A stretch of 64,000 bases of DNA from Terebella lapidaria (lineage: Eukaryota > Annelida > Polychaeta > Terebellida > Terebellidae). Position numbers and translations under genes: made by a program. The stretch is taken from positions 22,045,001 to 22,109,000 of the forward strand of contig OX424563.1 of the NCBI GenBank assembly GCA_949152475.1, given 5' to 3'. Numbering within the stretch: position 1 is the stretch's first letter; every line of letters starts with the position of its first letter. The notes under the pieces are model-generated. The model was not told the origin of the DNA, did no database searches, and was given only the letters and a program-made list of their open reading frames with translations. Positions 12,342-25,490 of this stretch are shown here, piece after piece.

Positions 12342-14671
12342 ATGGGCACTGAACATATGTTTACAGTCCTGGTTTCTGTTTCTATCATTTATTCTTTCTC
12401 GGTTGGAACTTGTGAGTAAACATTTTTTCAATGTTATCAACATGCGTGATTTCGCAAACGTTAGTATTATCACGGTCACATAGTTATCACGGTCTATTAG
12501 AATTATACATATTGACTGCTAAAAGTATGTGACCTATAGCATAAGTTCTCGTTCAAACTGTTGCTCTAGCTGCGGTATGGATTCCACAACTGGGAACAGT
12601 GGTTTACCCGAAGACACCAGATTTATCGCAACTCTTGAAGAAAGGAGATGTCTTCAAGGTAGACGGAGAATACTACAGGATGCTGACGGACGTAAATTTG
12701 GTGGAGAACCCGGATATATTAGAAGAGCTGCCTGTTGAGACGAACGAGTTCATGCGCAGGATGTATCGAGGGAGTTTCGCACTACCTAAAACGTTCAACG
12801 CTTACAACGCCTGCATAGATGGTGATATTTACCGTGACCATGATAGTGGGGTCTACTTCAAGGCCACAACCAGAGCGATATTACCCGGGGACCTCGTGAT
12901 GGACAGCGCTTGTGAGTGGGTAGAGGTTAACCAATACGAAGACTGGATGGGGCTTCTCCGACCGGAGATCGGCGACTCTAGACTCGGAGATATCTTCATT
13001 CCGGGGTCTCACGACTCTGGTTTGTATATGTTTATATCTAACTATCACTATCAAAACCACAATTATAACAATGTATCGATGATGCGAATGAGAAACTAAA
13101 CGTCTGCTGTTACCATTCTCACTCACTTTGAAAAAAAAGTTCGAACACATAGCAAATTCAATGTTGGCGTGCATGGCATGCAAAAATATTCAGAAATTAT
13201 GTCGTTATTAGGTACCTCTGGCATCACGGAGGATAGCTTTCTTGTAGACCAAAACTTCCTCTTCCAACTCGGCACTCAAGTAGCTCCAGATTTCATCGCC
13301 AACTGGTCCATCACCCAGCCTGATAAACTCGACGCTCAACTCGCAGATGGCTTCAGAACATTTGACTTGCGTATTGCCGACACCTTTGAGTATGATGGAC
13401 AGTTCCGCTGGTGGCATGGGCTAAGTGGCGACGAGATTACCGAGGGAATAGATCAGATTGCTCAATTTGCAGCTGATCACCCCGAAGAAATTCTGATTTT
13501 GGAGTTTGGTCATTTTGCTGCCCCAGGGAATGCCATAGATCCAACCAGACCCATCACACCAGAAAGGAAAGATAATATCAGTGATTTACTACTGAATAAA
13601 CTGGGCGACCGAATGGCTTTCCGATCTGATCTTTCTGCCAATCCCACTGTGAACGAGGTGCTAGCAACTGGAAGAAATATCATTAACATCATGGAAGATA
13701 GCTACATCAGAGATAAGGACGATAGGTATTGGGAAGAAGTAGTGCACTCTGGGTGGGTTGGACGGAGCAACCCAGAGGATCTTCATGAAGAACGGTCGGG
13801 GAAATTGCGAGATTGGAAAAACAACAATCCAGATGAAATGACAAGACTGAGTGGCTCAGTGACTCCTGATGAGAAGATTATCATAGCGGCACTGGTTAAC
13901 GTCTACGGCGACAACGAAACCATCAAAGATATCATTGAAGGCATAGCTCCAGGACTGCTAGAGGTTAACCCTGCGAACATGAGCTTCGAAGGTTTATGGA
14001 TCGATCTGGTCAGCATGGCTCGCTATGGAGTCAACACAGACGGGATGGTTGCCCGCCCTGATCATATTTACACCACTGGTGCCTCAGTTCACTATAGTGG
14101 GATGAATGACCAAGCACGGTATTGGCTTGCAAGACCAGATCTCTACAAGTCAAACATCATCACTGTAGACGACATACCCACTAGCACTTTGACAGAGACT
14201 GCCATCGAGGCAAACCTAGGGAACATCGTTCGTGGGGCTACGATTGCTCTCCAAGGGAATCCCAAGGAAGGCTACTATGAATGGGCTGGATTAGGCTACT
14301 CCACCATCGGTGGTTCTGACGGTGTTAACTGTACGTCGATTGATCTTCGCTACATAGTGTCCCAGTCCGACGTTACTCTAGACGAGGGTGTCATTTACCA
14401 GGAAGGCATTCTGGACCTCCAAGAAGGATTCTACCCTCCAGATGCAACCCTGGAAATTGATGTGATGTCTCAGGGATCCAGCTGGCAGTTCCTCTGGTCA
14501 GGCAATATCCAGATGATGATAGACACACAGTTTGATGTTTACATCCGGGGCATTGATGTCGAGGATGGCACCGGGATGGCCTATGCTAGTACCCTGTATA
14601 ACGACTTTGGGGATGACTGTTACACACCGCCCACTGACATGAGCAATGTCATCGCGTTTGTTCAGTGGTAG
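12342..14671 (+). CDS. Secreted PI-PLC X-domain protein
   Basis: Three exons: 12342-12411, 12570-13019 and 13212-14671 (TAG), with consistent phases (1,1), giving 659 residues. The first exon is a signal peptide (FTVLVSVSIIYSFSVG). The protein resembles phosphatidylinositol-specific phospholipase C X-domain (PLCXD/bacterial PI-PLC-like) proteins, which cleave inositol phospholipids or GPI by general acid-base catalysis. Visible active-site motifs are LGDIFIPGSHDSG (first His about 171), GFRTFDLRI (Arg about 227) and RWWHGL (second His about 242), followed by HPEEILILEF. A ~145-residue N-terminal extension precedes the X domain, and a ~170-residue Gly/aromatic tail follows it. There are no C2, PH or Y domains, so it is not a signalling-type eukaryotic PLC. 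The second intron falls exactly inside GSHDSG. An AATAAA is at 14989. The substrate is inferred, not shown. Confidence 0.88.
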
Positions 14672-14988
14672 GATTTGAAAATGATGACGTGATGATAAAC
14701 CAAGTGAATATAATTTATCACGTTCATGTTTCTCAGTAATCACGAATGTGTAAAGCATATAATTTTGATCTGTCATACCGAAATTACAAGGAGCTAGATT
14801 TTGTGTTGGGATCGTTATGATTCTCATCTTAGTATTGTTCCCTTTATGATATCGAACTAATATTAAGTCTAAAATGTTTCTGCTGCCAACCTGTATAGAC
14901 AGCACGTGGAATTTATGTAATACAAGCTTCGTATCTCGACACTGTCCGCGAGTGCACAACATAATCTATGTGAATTATTGTGGCAGCT

Positions 14989-14994
14989 AATAAA
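14989..14994 (+). terminator. Poly(A) signal of the PI-PLC-like gene
   Basis: An AATAAA hexamer about 320 bp after the stop codon at 14671, on the coding strand. It is the first such signal downstream. The cleavage site is not proven. Confidence 0.5.
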
Positions 14995-15345
14995 TGTTTC
15001 AGTAAGTAGAAAAACAGTTCTTGGGAAACTACATTGTCGAACCATTTTTGGACATGAGTGTTCAGGTGTATCTACTGGTAAATAGCGTGATTATGGTGTG
15101 CAGACTCAGAACACACACAAGATATTTAACAAACATTTATTTACACGACATGCTACTTTTATTGCGTTCTATGTACGGATTTTTTGCGAGGGTACTTGAA
15201 GTAGGCTTCTATCATATTTCCTTGCACGCGAAATTGACACAGGCGAATTTGGCACTGGGTTCTAGTTCTGTTTCAATAAACAACAAAAGCATAACTCGGG
15301 TATTCGATACATTCTTGTGCCTATATAAATATTCATCACGTATAG

Positions 15346-16079
15346 TTAAAATGCACGCAAGATCAATAACGCTAAGGTAATGGTGGTAGGGGCGTAACGT
15401 GCCGCGGAGGCCCCGTTACATTTGTCCGTATCACATTCACAGTAGTGATCCGTGTGCGTGACTCCCCGTATCGTGTAGGTGGCGTCATTGCAGTCATTTC
15501 TAGATGACACTCTAGACTCGTCTCCGGTTCTGCAGCCTCTGGTAACCGTCTGTGATCCTATGTAGATAATAATGAATGTGAAATATCATAGGAAGAATTT
15601 TGAAGACAACCGTGAAAACACTGGCAACAACGAGGGCTCTTTTTTGGTGTCCTCGTCATATTTATTCATAGGTTTTCAAATCCCTGATCCAGATAATAAA
15701 TCAAATCGGGCATCACTGATCACTGAAGTTCGTAAACGCCAATTTGAGGGTTTATGTATAGTTCCCATGGAGATGTACAAAAGGATGTACATTATATTGT
15801 TGCGGAATAGTAATACAATGATGCAAAGTTTTAGGACAAGCAGGCAAACTCACCATCTGTGATAGACTTGCTTTTTGTGCATGCAAGGCAACCATCCAAA
15901 GTGAACTGATATAAGGATCCAAATATGGAATTTGACGAATTATCTTCATCGAAAGGGTCCTCGCAGGTTGAGAACAATGGATAGCAAACGTGGCAACGAA
16001 CTGCTGACGTCTTGCGAAGTAGCATCAATGTCACCAGCAGCCAAAGTATGCAGGAGTACCTTCTTAGAGTCATCTTCAT
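15346..16079 (-). CDS. Quiver/sleepless-like Ly6 (three-finger) protein 1
   Basis: Two exons, 16079-15854 and 15557-15346, joined in phase 1; 145 residues. It starts with a signal peptide ending before VRCHVC. The cysteine pattern is that of the quiver/sleepless branch of Ly6/uPAR folds: CHVC, then C-EDPF, GCLACTKSK, QTVTRGC, a central Cys, HYCECDTDKCN, and a hydrophobic tail (TITLALLILRAF) suited to GPI attachment. Members known from insects are GPI-anchored neuronal surface proteins that modulate channels and receptors; the role here is unknown. The acceptor chosen (tacatag then GATCACAG) keeps phase with the donor and reproduces the QTV-R-C block seen in the paralogs. A possible AATAAA is at 15141-15136. 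Confidence 0.85.
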
Positions 16080-19000
16080 CCTTTGGTGCAGAGGCTGGAA
16101 CGAGCTGTGAACAATGATGTTGGATTTATGTTAGACCACACGCCTTATAATAGGAGAATGTATGAATACATCATAGTTCAGACAACTAATCCAGTCAATA
16201 TCTCATCAATTATGCTGGTAGATATGTTTCGAGAGCACATTAAAGAAGAATCGTTCAACCTGTTTGCATCCACGACACGTCTAAATATATTATTAGTGAA
16301 ATACGTTCATGCATTACCTTATTGACAGTCAGATAACCAATGCTAGGACGACAGAGTAGCGGACATCTTTGCTGTACCGGCGCTCAGTTCAGGAATGATT
16401 CCTTCGTATTTCAGTGGTCATATGAGATATATTTCACTGAACGTCATAGGTTTTTGTGTGCGTGATACGCACGGCGCTTTCGTGACGTACAAAACGGACT
16501 AGAATGTATTCGCTGTGCGTCGTTCTAAATTCTTTATATCTGTATGTTGTCATGTATGTATATACCCTCAATACAAATATTCCTTTTCGGATATCTGAGG
16601 ATCAATAAAATCGATCGATAGACGCCTTTGTTTGATCGAAAATTCTGACGTGCATGTTTCTTGCATGGCGTATAACGTACTCGCAGATGGTGTCGTGTTC
16701 AGTTCCTTGTACTTTTGTAAACGTAGGCACGAGGAGATAAGGAATGTTAATAAAAATACTTATCTAAACGAAATATCTAACTGGATTTTATTATTACGAT
16801 TCAATATAGAATAAATGCTGTTGCTGTTGCAGTGTACTCGGGGTTTTTTTCAAACATATTCCTAAGATTTTTGATATCGATAATATTTCTGTAATAATAT
16901 TTGTCAATATTATTTTGGTAAGCTTCTATATAGTTTGAGAAAATAAAACAAAAACATGTATTTGTGCCAAGCGGGACACTGAGGACAGCACGTTCGTACA
17001 CACAAAGTTTGCCCAGTATAGAATTTTCACGCAGGACATTATCACTACGAAGACGTGGTTTATGTATTTTTGTTGTCCCACAGGGGTGGTCGTAAATATT
17101 GACATGACCTGGCCACTGTCTGTTGACAGGCGGGCCGGGTGTGCCAAGATATACTGATATATGGACATAACAAATGAAATCCTTGAAACAAGACACGGAG
17201 TGCTTCAGATTTGGGAGCGCTTCACAAAAAGATCTAGCCCAACAGTGACTCAACAGCAGCACCTGTAAACCGATTTTCAATCATTTGTACGTATTTATTT
17301 ACGATAAAAACCTTATTCTTATTGTATAACGGTATAATTCTACAATTGTATGATGTCTATGAATTGATATGAAAGCACCATCCGAATCAGGCAGCACATG
17401 CTTTTGATAAAAAAAAAACACAATATACAGTCGTGTTCATCGTGTGTTTTTCAGGATATAATTCTCCATTCTACGAACATTTTTCTTAACTGGACAATAA
17501 TGCATATCTAAACATTCCACTTGAAATGTTATCAACACACCAGTGAGTGAATTAGACGCAGCACAATGGCGAAAGTCTAATTTCGAGGTGCTCAATTTGA
17601 ACAAAACTTTACTTGATGATAGCCACAAGACATTTTGTAGCTGCAAGATTTCGATGATGTCAATAACCAACATAAAATACGAATTATTGGAATAAGAACA
17701 AAGCCTGACCAAATTTTCACCTTGAAAGCCACACCAACATAACTCAGGGGACACCATGTGTAACCCTGTACTTTGTTTTACTGTGCACTCGATTCAACCA
17801 GTCCACAACTGTCCTTTCACCTATTGAAACAAGTTGGAAACCCAGGAACACCTCGAAATAGGTGTATAACATGTACACAATTAACCAATCACAAGCCAAA
17901 AGGCTACTGAGTTTCACTATACTGACGAAACAAAGTACATAAGTACCTAATCACAAGCCAGAAGGCTACTGAGTTGATGGTATCCTCGGGAACAGATTTA
18001 ACGTCCGCCAGCAGTCTCAACGACTCAGTGGTATGAATGCAGATATCAATCTATTACCACCAATACAGTCAGATTTTGATGATAACAATAACATGTATAT
18101 GTATAGTCCACGAAATTCTATGAATGTTTTAATTGTACAGGTAACTTTTTAGTTGGTTCCTTGCTTTTGTATCATGTATGGCCTATACATGTAGGCCTAC
18201 TCATGATTTTTTAAGCTCGTGTACACCGTTTCCTTGCTGGTATTGTTTTGCGATGCTAAATGGTACCGCGTTATAACTTGGCATACTTCACCTTGGGATC
18301 AATCGGCAACTTTTTGCCCATTTTCAGACTTCTGTTGATGAAATTGAGTAAGTTAGCAATGTACTGCAATGATAATTTTTCGATGGAATGTCTTCGTCCA
18401 TCGAGAGTCTATTTGGATGATTTAGGTAAGGAGCGCGGGTTAGGAATGGGACCACCCAAACATGTAATTGATCCGTATACTGCAGCGCACGCACCTGCAG
18501 TGGTACCTAATTGAACTTGCCCACTTGAACGGTGTAAAAAAAACAAGGCAGTATAACAGCCCGTATAACAGAGAAATACCTCGCTTATATCAAAATTTCG
18601 TGTTTTGAAAGAAACAAGTAGCGTTTTAGAAGCCAGGTTTGTGTAAATAAATTGCTGTTTGCATCATAGACATGTAATATTAAATTGAATAGCTCGTGAA
18701 AGTTATTTGAATGGACTAAAGCGAAGTATAGGTACCCGTTCTTTCTATGCGCACAATCTCATGATTGCGTCGGATCGATACAGCACCAAAAGCTCCTCGG
18801 CGAACTAGAAAAGCAACAAGATGTTCAATTTTATCATATAACAATGATAACAACAACACAAAGCATCGAAGCAATCGTTTATATTTTTTTCTTTCCTGAG
18901 CCAGCAGGATCAATACTTGAAATGTACAATTCTATCACACTTGTACAAAAATAGACATATATGATAATTTTTTTTTTTATCAAACATCAAGAAATACCGT

Positions 19001-19353
19001 TCTGTCTCACATTCAATAGTAGGTCTTTATAGATTCTTTTCGTTTCACAATGGCTCCGATCTGGGATGTATATGGTGCAATGTTGCACTCACAAGTATTC
19101 ACTTATAAACAATAATATACGGTCCGGACTGTCAAAACTCAAATCTCTCCATTTACAAGGTATGGTCTATATTTTTAATTTTTAAAACTGAATAGTGTTA
19201 GCAAGTGAATATGGAAATGCCATCAAATGCGCGGTAATACGGTAACTATAATGATATATATTCTCGTTCACGAGAGTATTCAACAGAAACACAGCCCTAT
19301 TGGAATATACATCAAATGTTGAGGTAGACCTTGTAGTGCACGCATAATCCTAT
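16080..19353. other. Gene-poor interval between two quiver-like genes
   Basis: Contains a long copy of dispersed repeat C at 17560-18110 and one end of the MITE family at 18250-18310 (shared 'acttggcata' end). An unassigned minus-strand open stretch of 159 codons at 16801-17280 has no recognised domain. Nothing else could be supported. Confidence 0.5.
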
Positions 19354-20008
19354 TCAATACACACTCCTGGAAATTACCATAAATGATGACGTCATAATCA
19401 GCGAAACGAGGTTACAGTATGTCTTTCCCCACTGGGAGGCCCTGTTGCACAAGTCCGTGTTACACTCGCAGTGGTATCTGCCATATTTTACACCTCCAAA
19501 CGTATCTATCTTCTCATCACATTTATTCGTGGAGTATCCCTCTGTCCGACATTCGCGAAATACTGTCTGCAGACCTGGGTCATAATGATAGACGGGTCGA
19601 ACAGTGTTTAATCACAAGATTGTTATGGCATTCAGTTACAAATATAGGTTAGAGGTAAACATTCAGTATAAAATTAGGATGAATATCTCTCAATTTTAAT
19701 ACTATTGATAACATACATAGATATGTAGCATGGCCCTAATGCAAATGTACCAGTTTTGAGTTCCGATAGGACTACACCCTACTACATAATGAACGAAAAT
19801 AGCACAATAAAGTCTTACGTCCGGCGGTGTTCTTGGTTTTCGTGCAGTACCTACACCCCGCAGTCTTGTATTTGAATATCCAGTCTTTGTAGTTAGTTTC
19901 GAACGGGTCGGAGCAGCCCTCGCGACACACGTGACACTCTATACCACGTGACGTGTGGATAGTCGCTAGGAGCGCCACTAGTATTGCGCAACACCTGGTG
20001 TTGGCCAT
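19354..20008 (-). CDS. Quiver/sleepless-like Ly6 protein 2
   Basis: Two exons, 20008-19819 and 19574-19354 (TGA), joined in phase 1; 136 residues. A signal peptide (CCAILVALLATIHTSRG) leads to IECHVCREGCSDPFE, then CRYCTKTKN, QTVFRECRTEG, YHCECNTDLCNRAS and a moderately hydrophobic end. The cysteine spacing and the CHVC...DPF signature put it in the same family as the gene at 15346-16079, with the same intron position, so the two are local paralogs. The acceptor after gacccag is required by phase; the later AG (ctgcag) would shift the frame. Confidence 0.85.
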
Positions 20009-20076
20009 GGCTGGTAATCATAAATCTTTAATGTCAGTGTTGAATACTTCAGGAGATACTGGAGATAGGCAAGACA

Positions 20077-20922
20077 GTGAAAATGAAAACTACAACAACA
20101 CTAGTAGCAATAAAAACAAAAGAACACATTATTATGCAGATTATGTGTTATAATATTCCAATATTAACAACAACAGCAAAATTAAAAATAGTACAGATAA
20201 CATACCATTATAACAGCGTCGTAAGCATTTTCTGCAAATTAGGTAGTAGGTCCTGTTTCTCGATGATTCTTTGTGTGATCTGGCAGGAAAAATGGCGCTG
20301 CGATTTGTGCCGGGCCATAGTGTTCATTTATCTTGACTTTATTTCAATATTTGACATTGCCACGATTCAGAGTCAAAAAGGTTCTTTGGCAGAAACACCT
20401 TGGAGAATTGTATTGATTGACAAGAAAGAGTCATCAGCAGGCAACGAACTGATCGTTGGCTCATTTCTCCGATTGATGTTTACCTTGACTTGTATTGGGT
20501 CTCGCACCTGCACTTGGTTCTTGTGGTGGGGAAATATCGATCTATCTATATTTTACACGAAGCATTATTTGCGTTGTCCACTGAAAATCCTAGGTATAAC
20601 CAAGGACGTGATGTCAGATACGATAATCGAATACTGTCAAAATTTGTTCAGACTAGAAATGATGACAAGAGCAAAGTGCGATCCTCGGTACATTTCTTCA
20701 AAGATAACTTTTCTTCGGGAAGCGAGTTCGTATGAAAAGTCAAAGATTAGTGTCGACTTCGGATTTTGCGTACTTCTACTGTCTCTTTTATCTGTGAGTA
20801 CTTTGTTTCGCGCTTTGATATTTTATGACACCGTATTAACAATTTGCCACAAAGTGCAGGACACCAGTGACCAGAAGAACTGTGAACTTCAAAAGTTGAC
20901 ACGTTATGATTGTATATCATAA
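20077..20922 (+). other. Long open stretch, unassigned (281 codons)
   Basis: An ATG-to-stop open frame of 281 codons that encodes no recognised domain. It is rich in Ile, Leu, Cys and Thr, with several hydrophobic runs. Its 3' end runs into dispersed repeat D (the 'cacatatcgctagtcttcta' region just after it recurs near 43880). It also has no paralog among the neighbouring units. It could be chance, a decayed repeat ORF, or a lineage-specific gene; I cannot choose. Confidence 0.2.
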
Positions 20923-20929
20923 CGTTACA

Positions 20930-21409
20930 AAACATAATGATACATGACTGCATTGGTTGTTCAACACCACATATCGCTAGTCTTCTAAGGTTGCAACCCA
21001 ATAAAAACAAGCAAAAAAACAAGTAAAATTGCTAGGCATCAAGAGCAATAATCGGGGCCCATGATTCTTGTTCGGAGTTTAAACGTGACTAACTTGAATT
21101 AATAATGTTGGAAAAAGTAGGCCAAGATCTAGTCTATACGCTCTTGGTTGATGTTGTCAACGTATGTATTTATATGGGTTTCCCCATTTTAGAGGATCGA
21201 AATATAATAATGAATAATATTTTCATACTATGAAAATTTAGCAATTTACTGATTCAGTAAGGTGTTGATCCTACAAAGTTTGACGCATTCTAAGTCTCGG
21301 TGTTTTGGGGCATGCTACTATTACATTCCAAAATAATACATTTACTATAATCAACCCTTTAGACTATATTGGTAAACCGAATAGATCTAAAACAAATTAA
21401 TCTCCCAAT
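20930..21409. other. Spacer with dispersed repeat D
   Basis: Holds the core of repeat D at about 20905-21000 (ttgttcaacaccacatatcg...), also seen at 25175-25290, 38625-38800, 43855-44110, 45690-45945 and 57715-57880. Nothing else is recognised. Confidence 0.45.
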
Positions 21410-21713
21410 CACTGTAGGAACCCTACTACCGTAACGCGACGTTACGGTAGTCCGAACGATGGCAGAAGGTTGTTAGCTTCGAAAAGGTATTTCACAATAA
21501 ACTAGGCATTAGACAGGTTTCGCACATAACACCTACACGAGGCGAATTGTCTAGATATGCTTTATAGTGTGGCAATATAATTAAACTGTGAATCTGATCG
21601 ATTTGCGAGTAAAAACGGTTTGAAATATGGGACGATTACTACCGTAACGTTAGCGGCCCACTACCGTAACGCCAATTTCCAGATTTCAAGTACTACCGTA
21701 ACGCTTGCATATT

Positions 21714-22844
21714 AGGTTACCGTACCTATGGTCCGATAACCTATTGGCATGGCGTTGCGTCCGTCGTCCGTCGTCCGGCGTCCGTCGTCGTCCGTCGTCG
21801 TCGTCGTCGTCCACATTTTTATCATTTTTGTTTACGGGCGAATTTTTCTGAAATTTTGCACAAAAATACTTAAAAATAATTCAAGAAGGAGGTATTTTTT
21901 AGTTTTTTGATTTTCACATTTTTTTTCAAAATGGCGGCCGTTTTCGATGAAAAATGCCTGATTTTGGACTTTGGCGGCCATTTTCTCAAAATCTGTTCAG
22001 TAACTTTTTTTCTTTTTGTTACATAACACTCCTCATATGTACTCCTATGATGTCTATGAATTTCGTTGCGCTTGAATCGATCGAAGTGGGCCATTTTGGC
22101 CCAAACTCGGCCCAAATGGGACTTTCCCATGTTATATTCTCCTATGCTTTATAATGGGACACAGTATGCCTAATATCTCACTTAATATTGATATCAGAGA
22201 CTAGGAATCAATTGTGGACATATAGGAAATGATATATGCTGAATATTCTCGTGACCTTGAATTTGACCTCTGACCTCAGTTTCAAGGTCAGAGCACAAAA
22301 TGGCTTATATCTCGCTTATTATCGACTCTACAGCTTAGGAATCAATTGTGGACATATAGGAAATGATATATGCTGAATATTCTCGTGACCTTGAATTTGA
22401 CCTTCGACCCCATTTTCAAGGTCATAGGACAAAATGGCTAATATCTCACTTATTATGGATTTTACAGCTTAGGAATCAATTGTGGACATATAGGATGATA
22501 TATGCTGAATATTCTCGTGACCTTGAATTTGACCTCTGACCTCATTTTCAAGGTCACAGGACAAAATGGCTCATATCTTGCTCCTCTATTGACTCTATGT
22601 CTCGGGAATCAATTGTGGACATATAAAAAATGATATACACTGAATATTTTGATTACCTTAAATTTGACCTTTGCCTTCATTTTCAAGGCCACAGCACAAA
22701 ATTGCTAATATCTCTCTGATTATTGAATTTACAACTTAGCAATCAACTGTGGACATGATATATGCTTAATATTATATATGCTGAATATTCTCTTGACCAG
22801 TGACCTGGCTAACATCTAAAATATTAAACATTGTCCGGTAACCT
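21714..22844 (+). mobile_element. Satellite-bearing TIR element, family A copy 1
   Basis: Begins AGGTTACCG and ends GTCCGGTAACCT, so the termini are inverted (AGGTTACCGGAC). The inner part has a CGTCGTCCG-rich run, a segment with AAAATGGCGGCC, then tandem units of about 134 bp containing 'ttgacctctgacctc' and 'ttcaaggtca'. A second right end at about 23165-23176 follows a foreign insert (22862-23157). It lies inside the Transib-like element. Confidence 0.8.
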
Positions 22845-22861
22845 ATCTTCGGCCCTTGGCC

Positions 22862-23157
22862 TAATTTTTGTTTTGTGTGCCACTCAGAGTTACCTCTGAC
22901 TTAACCTAGTTCACGCTCGATTGGCTCGAACATACACGAGTAAGCTGGAATCGTACTGTGTCACGGTATACAAAGCACCGAGAATGGCGGTAATGTAAAC
23001 AAACTCAAAATATCTCCACCAGAAACCCGAAACGAAATCTATTAGAAAGGGGCGTCTGTTTGGGCATACAAGTGCAGATATATAACTGTTATGTTTTCTT
23101 CGTTCGATCAGAAAGATATGGAAAAATCCATATCTTACTGCCAATATCACTTTAAAG
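22862..23157 (-). repeat. Repeat B fragment (LINE 3' region)
   Basis: Matches 44720-44910 and its tandem copy in order and wording ('ctccaccagaaac', 'gcgccgagaatg' variants, 'cgctcgat.ggctcga'). In those copies it adjoins a LINE C-terminal coding piece on the minus strand, so this is probably the 3' untranslated part of the same LINE family, inserted at the right edge of family A. Confidence 0.5.
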
Positions 23158-25490
23158 CCAAAATTGTCCGGTAACCTATCTTAGCCCTTGGGCTAATTTT
23201 TATAAAATTACCATGATGTAAAACTTTGATTTTGATCATATTTTAGGATTTTCGTTATGGATAATAGTACAAATATTGTTGTAGATCGATGATCATAATA
23301 AATTTTTGGGAATTTGTCATGCATATGTTGCCTATGTGAAAAATATATCAGGATACATATATATGTTATTACTACCCTTTGACCAGCCATTCGCCAAACA
23401 GAATTTTAGAGCATGTTATTGTACATCATTCAAAGTCTAATGTTTTAGCATCAGACTTAGATGTCTAGACGATGAATCTGGTAATGATTCACGGTGTTCC
23501 GTTCACTTTGGAATGGAGTTCGAGGCTTTGGGTCCTGGTACGATTTTGAATCCAGACACTTACTCATAAACTGTAATTGAAGAATACCTGGTATCCTGAC
23601 AGAAATTCAATAATCGTTACAGCCTTCTGACGATGATATTTTTGGGGACGGTGTATAAACGTTTTAAAAGCAAAGCTTTGCCGTTCTTCCGTGGATACCT
23701 TGCGGTTGGACCAGTGGCGACCTGATCAAGTTCCCCTCAAAGTTGAAGTTCATCTTATACCGTGCGTTTAAAAGTTTGACTGACACCAAATTTAACATGG
23801 TGCATAAATAAGGATTCACTCTTTCATAGTATGCATTATCTTTTGATATGATTTCACAGACGTCGATAAAAAAATCAATTGTCAAAAAGAGACCATATCT
23901 GATGCATATCACTGTGCGAATCTATAATCAAAATTGATGCCAATTAAATCATTGTTGTAAACTTCATCACTTTTTCCTCAGACGAGTGTGTAATGCTGTG
24001 CAACGGTCAACGTTTGCATGTACGTGTAAATTATACGGCTCGGAATACACAAATGTATCTTAACATTTTATATATTAATACGACAACGATATATGGCATT
24101 GAAATAAATCAGAACATCAACATCATTATCTTAGTTAAGATAAAAGTATCTTCTCAATATTATTTCCTCACTCATACCTTATCATGAAATTAGTACAACA
24201 AAATTTTCTACGCTGGGGTAACATTCGGAGATGTCATCATTCAATATATATGTATAAACATTGCTTATGCGCTTGCTCACTTTCTGCTCCTTCGACAACC
24301 CGTGTAATCGACAATCCCGTGTTCATTTATAGACGTCCCAAAACACCACATTTCGTAATTTTACATGACATCATACAGTATCAGTAGTATAAAATAATAA
24401 AGAATTGTATCTCGAAATCAATTCCGTATATGCAAGCTAAGAATTCGAAATTCTTATCTGAAATGATGCAAAAGACATATTACGAAAGACCTAGTGTGAG
24501 ACCAAGATTAAAGTTACGGTAGTACATGCTTGGCGTTACGGTAGTACTCCGCATCTACTGATCTGGCGTTACCGTAGTAATCACTTGATTTTCATTTTCC
24601 ATTTTTTGACTAATTAAGAGCAATATTCCCACAAAACAATGCGCCAATAGATGCGAAACTTCAAGAGGCATCAAAGCGCATCATCGGAGAAGAGTGACAT
24701 GTGTTCTATAAACGATAATCTCAAGAAAACCAATCGAACCACTCGCCTGCTGTCATCGTGCCGTACTACCGTAACGCCGCGTTACGGTAGTGGGGTTCCT
24801 ACAGTGCCAATGTTTCAATTTGAGTAATTGATGCCGTGAAGGGGTGTATTAACAGTAAGCATATGTGAAAGAACTGATGTGTTCCAATATCGAATATTGG
24901 ATACAGTGCGTGCCATAACAAGTGTTGAACAGGTGATGATCATGAACGAGTAAAATAGGCGTGCATGAATTTTACCCGTACAGTGTCTCCATCTATCGAA
25001 TGACGATAGAAATGCTGGCATTTGAAGCAAGAAAAACATGTACGGGTTTAATTCGACCCATCGAACTTCCGTGCGATAATACCAGATTCTGGGCGATAAT
25101 ACCAGTTTCCGGCAAAAATTTTCAATGTTACTCCATGCAGTAAGCCGCGGCCCTGGGGGGCCCCGGCAATAATGTGCCGAAAAATGCGACGACCAGCGTT
25201 CTTTGCAATAATACCGTGTTCATTGTGTTGACTGATACAAATTTTCTATTACTCTGGAAAAAGCACCATGTCATTTATGGGCTCCCATACTTCCCGAATA
25301 CAGTGTGATGAAAAAACCTTTAGTAGATGTATGGCATTAGGAACACTTTCGTTCAAACCTAATATTTTTTTATTTTATTTTATTCTCCCTGTACTTTAAA
25401 AGCTACAAACATTAGTCATAATATTTACGTCATGGCATATCACAATAATCAAAACTTTATGGCATATTTCATATTTTCATTCAGAACTTC

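Larger units (their letters stand above)
21410..24806. mobile_element. Transib/RAG-superfamily-like TIR element, non-autonomous
   Basis: The left end at 21410 and the reversed right end at 24806 both begin CACTGTAGGAACCC and agree over about 55-60 bp. Flanks are CCAAT at 21405-21409 and CCAAT at 24807-24811, a 5-bp target duplication. CACWRTG-like ends plus a 5-bp duplication are the hallmark of Transib/ProtoRAG-type transposons. Each TIR holds an inner near-palindrome (21425-21451, 24765-24791) built on ACTACCGTAACG, which recurs subterminally at 21640-21705 and 24510-24590. No transposase is visible, so it is a non-autonomous copy. A family-A satellite element has inserted inside it. The superfamily call is inference from ends and duplication length. 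Confidence 0.75.

Noticed and set aside
16801-17280. 159-codon minus-strand open frame with Pro-Gly-rich part
   Set aside because: No ATG at its start, no recognised domain and no partner exons; cannot be separated from chance.
21410-24806. A RAG-like (ProtoRAG) autonomous element
   Set aside because: No RAG1- or Transib-like transposase frame exists inside; only ends and target duplication support the superfamily.
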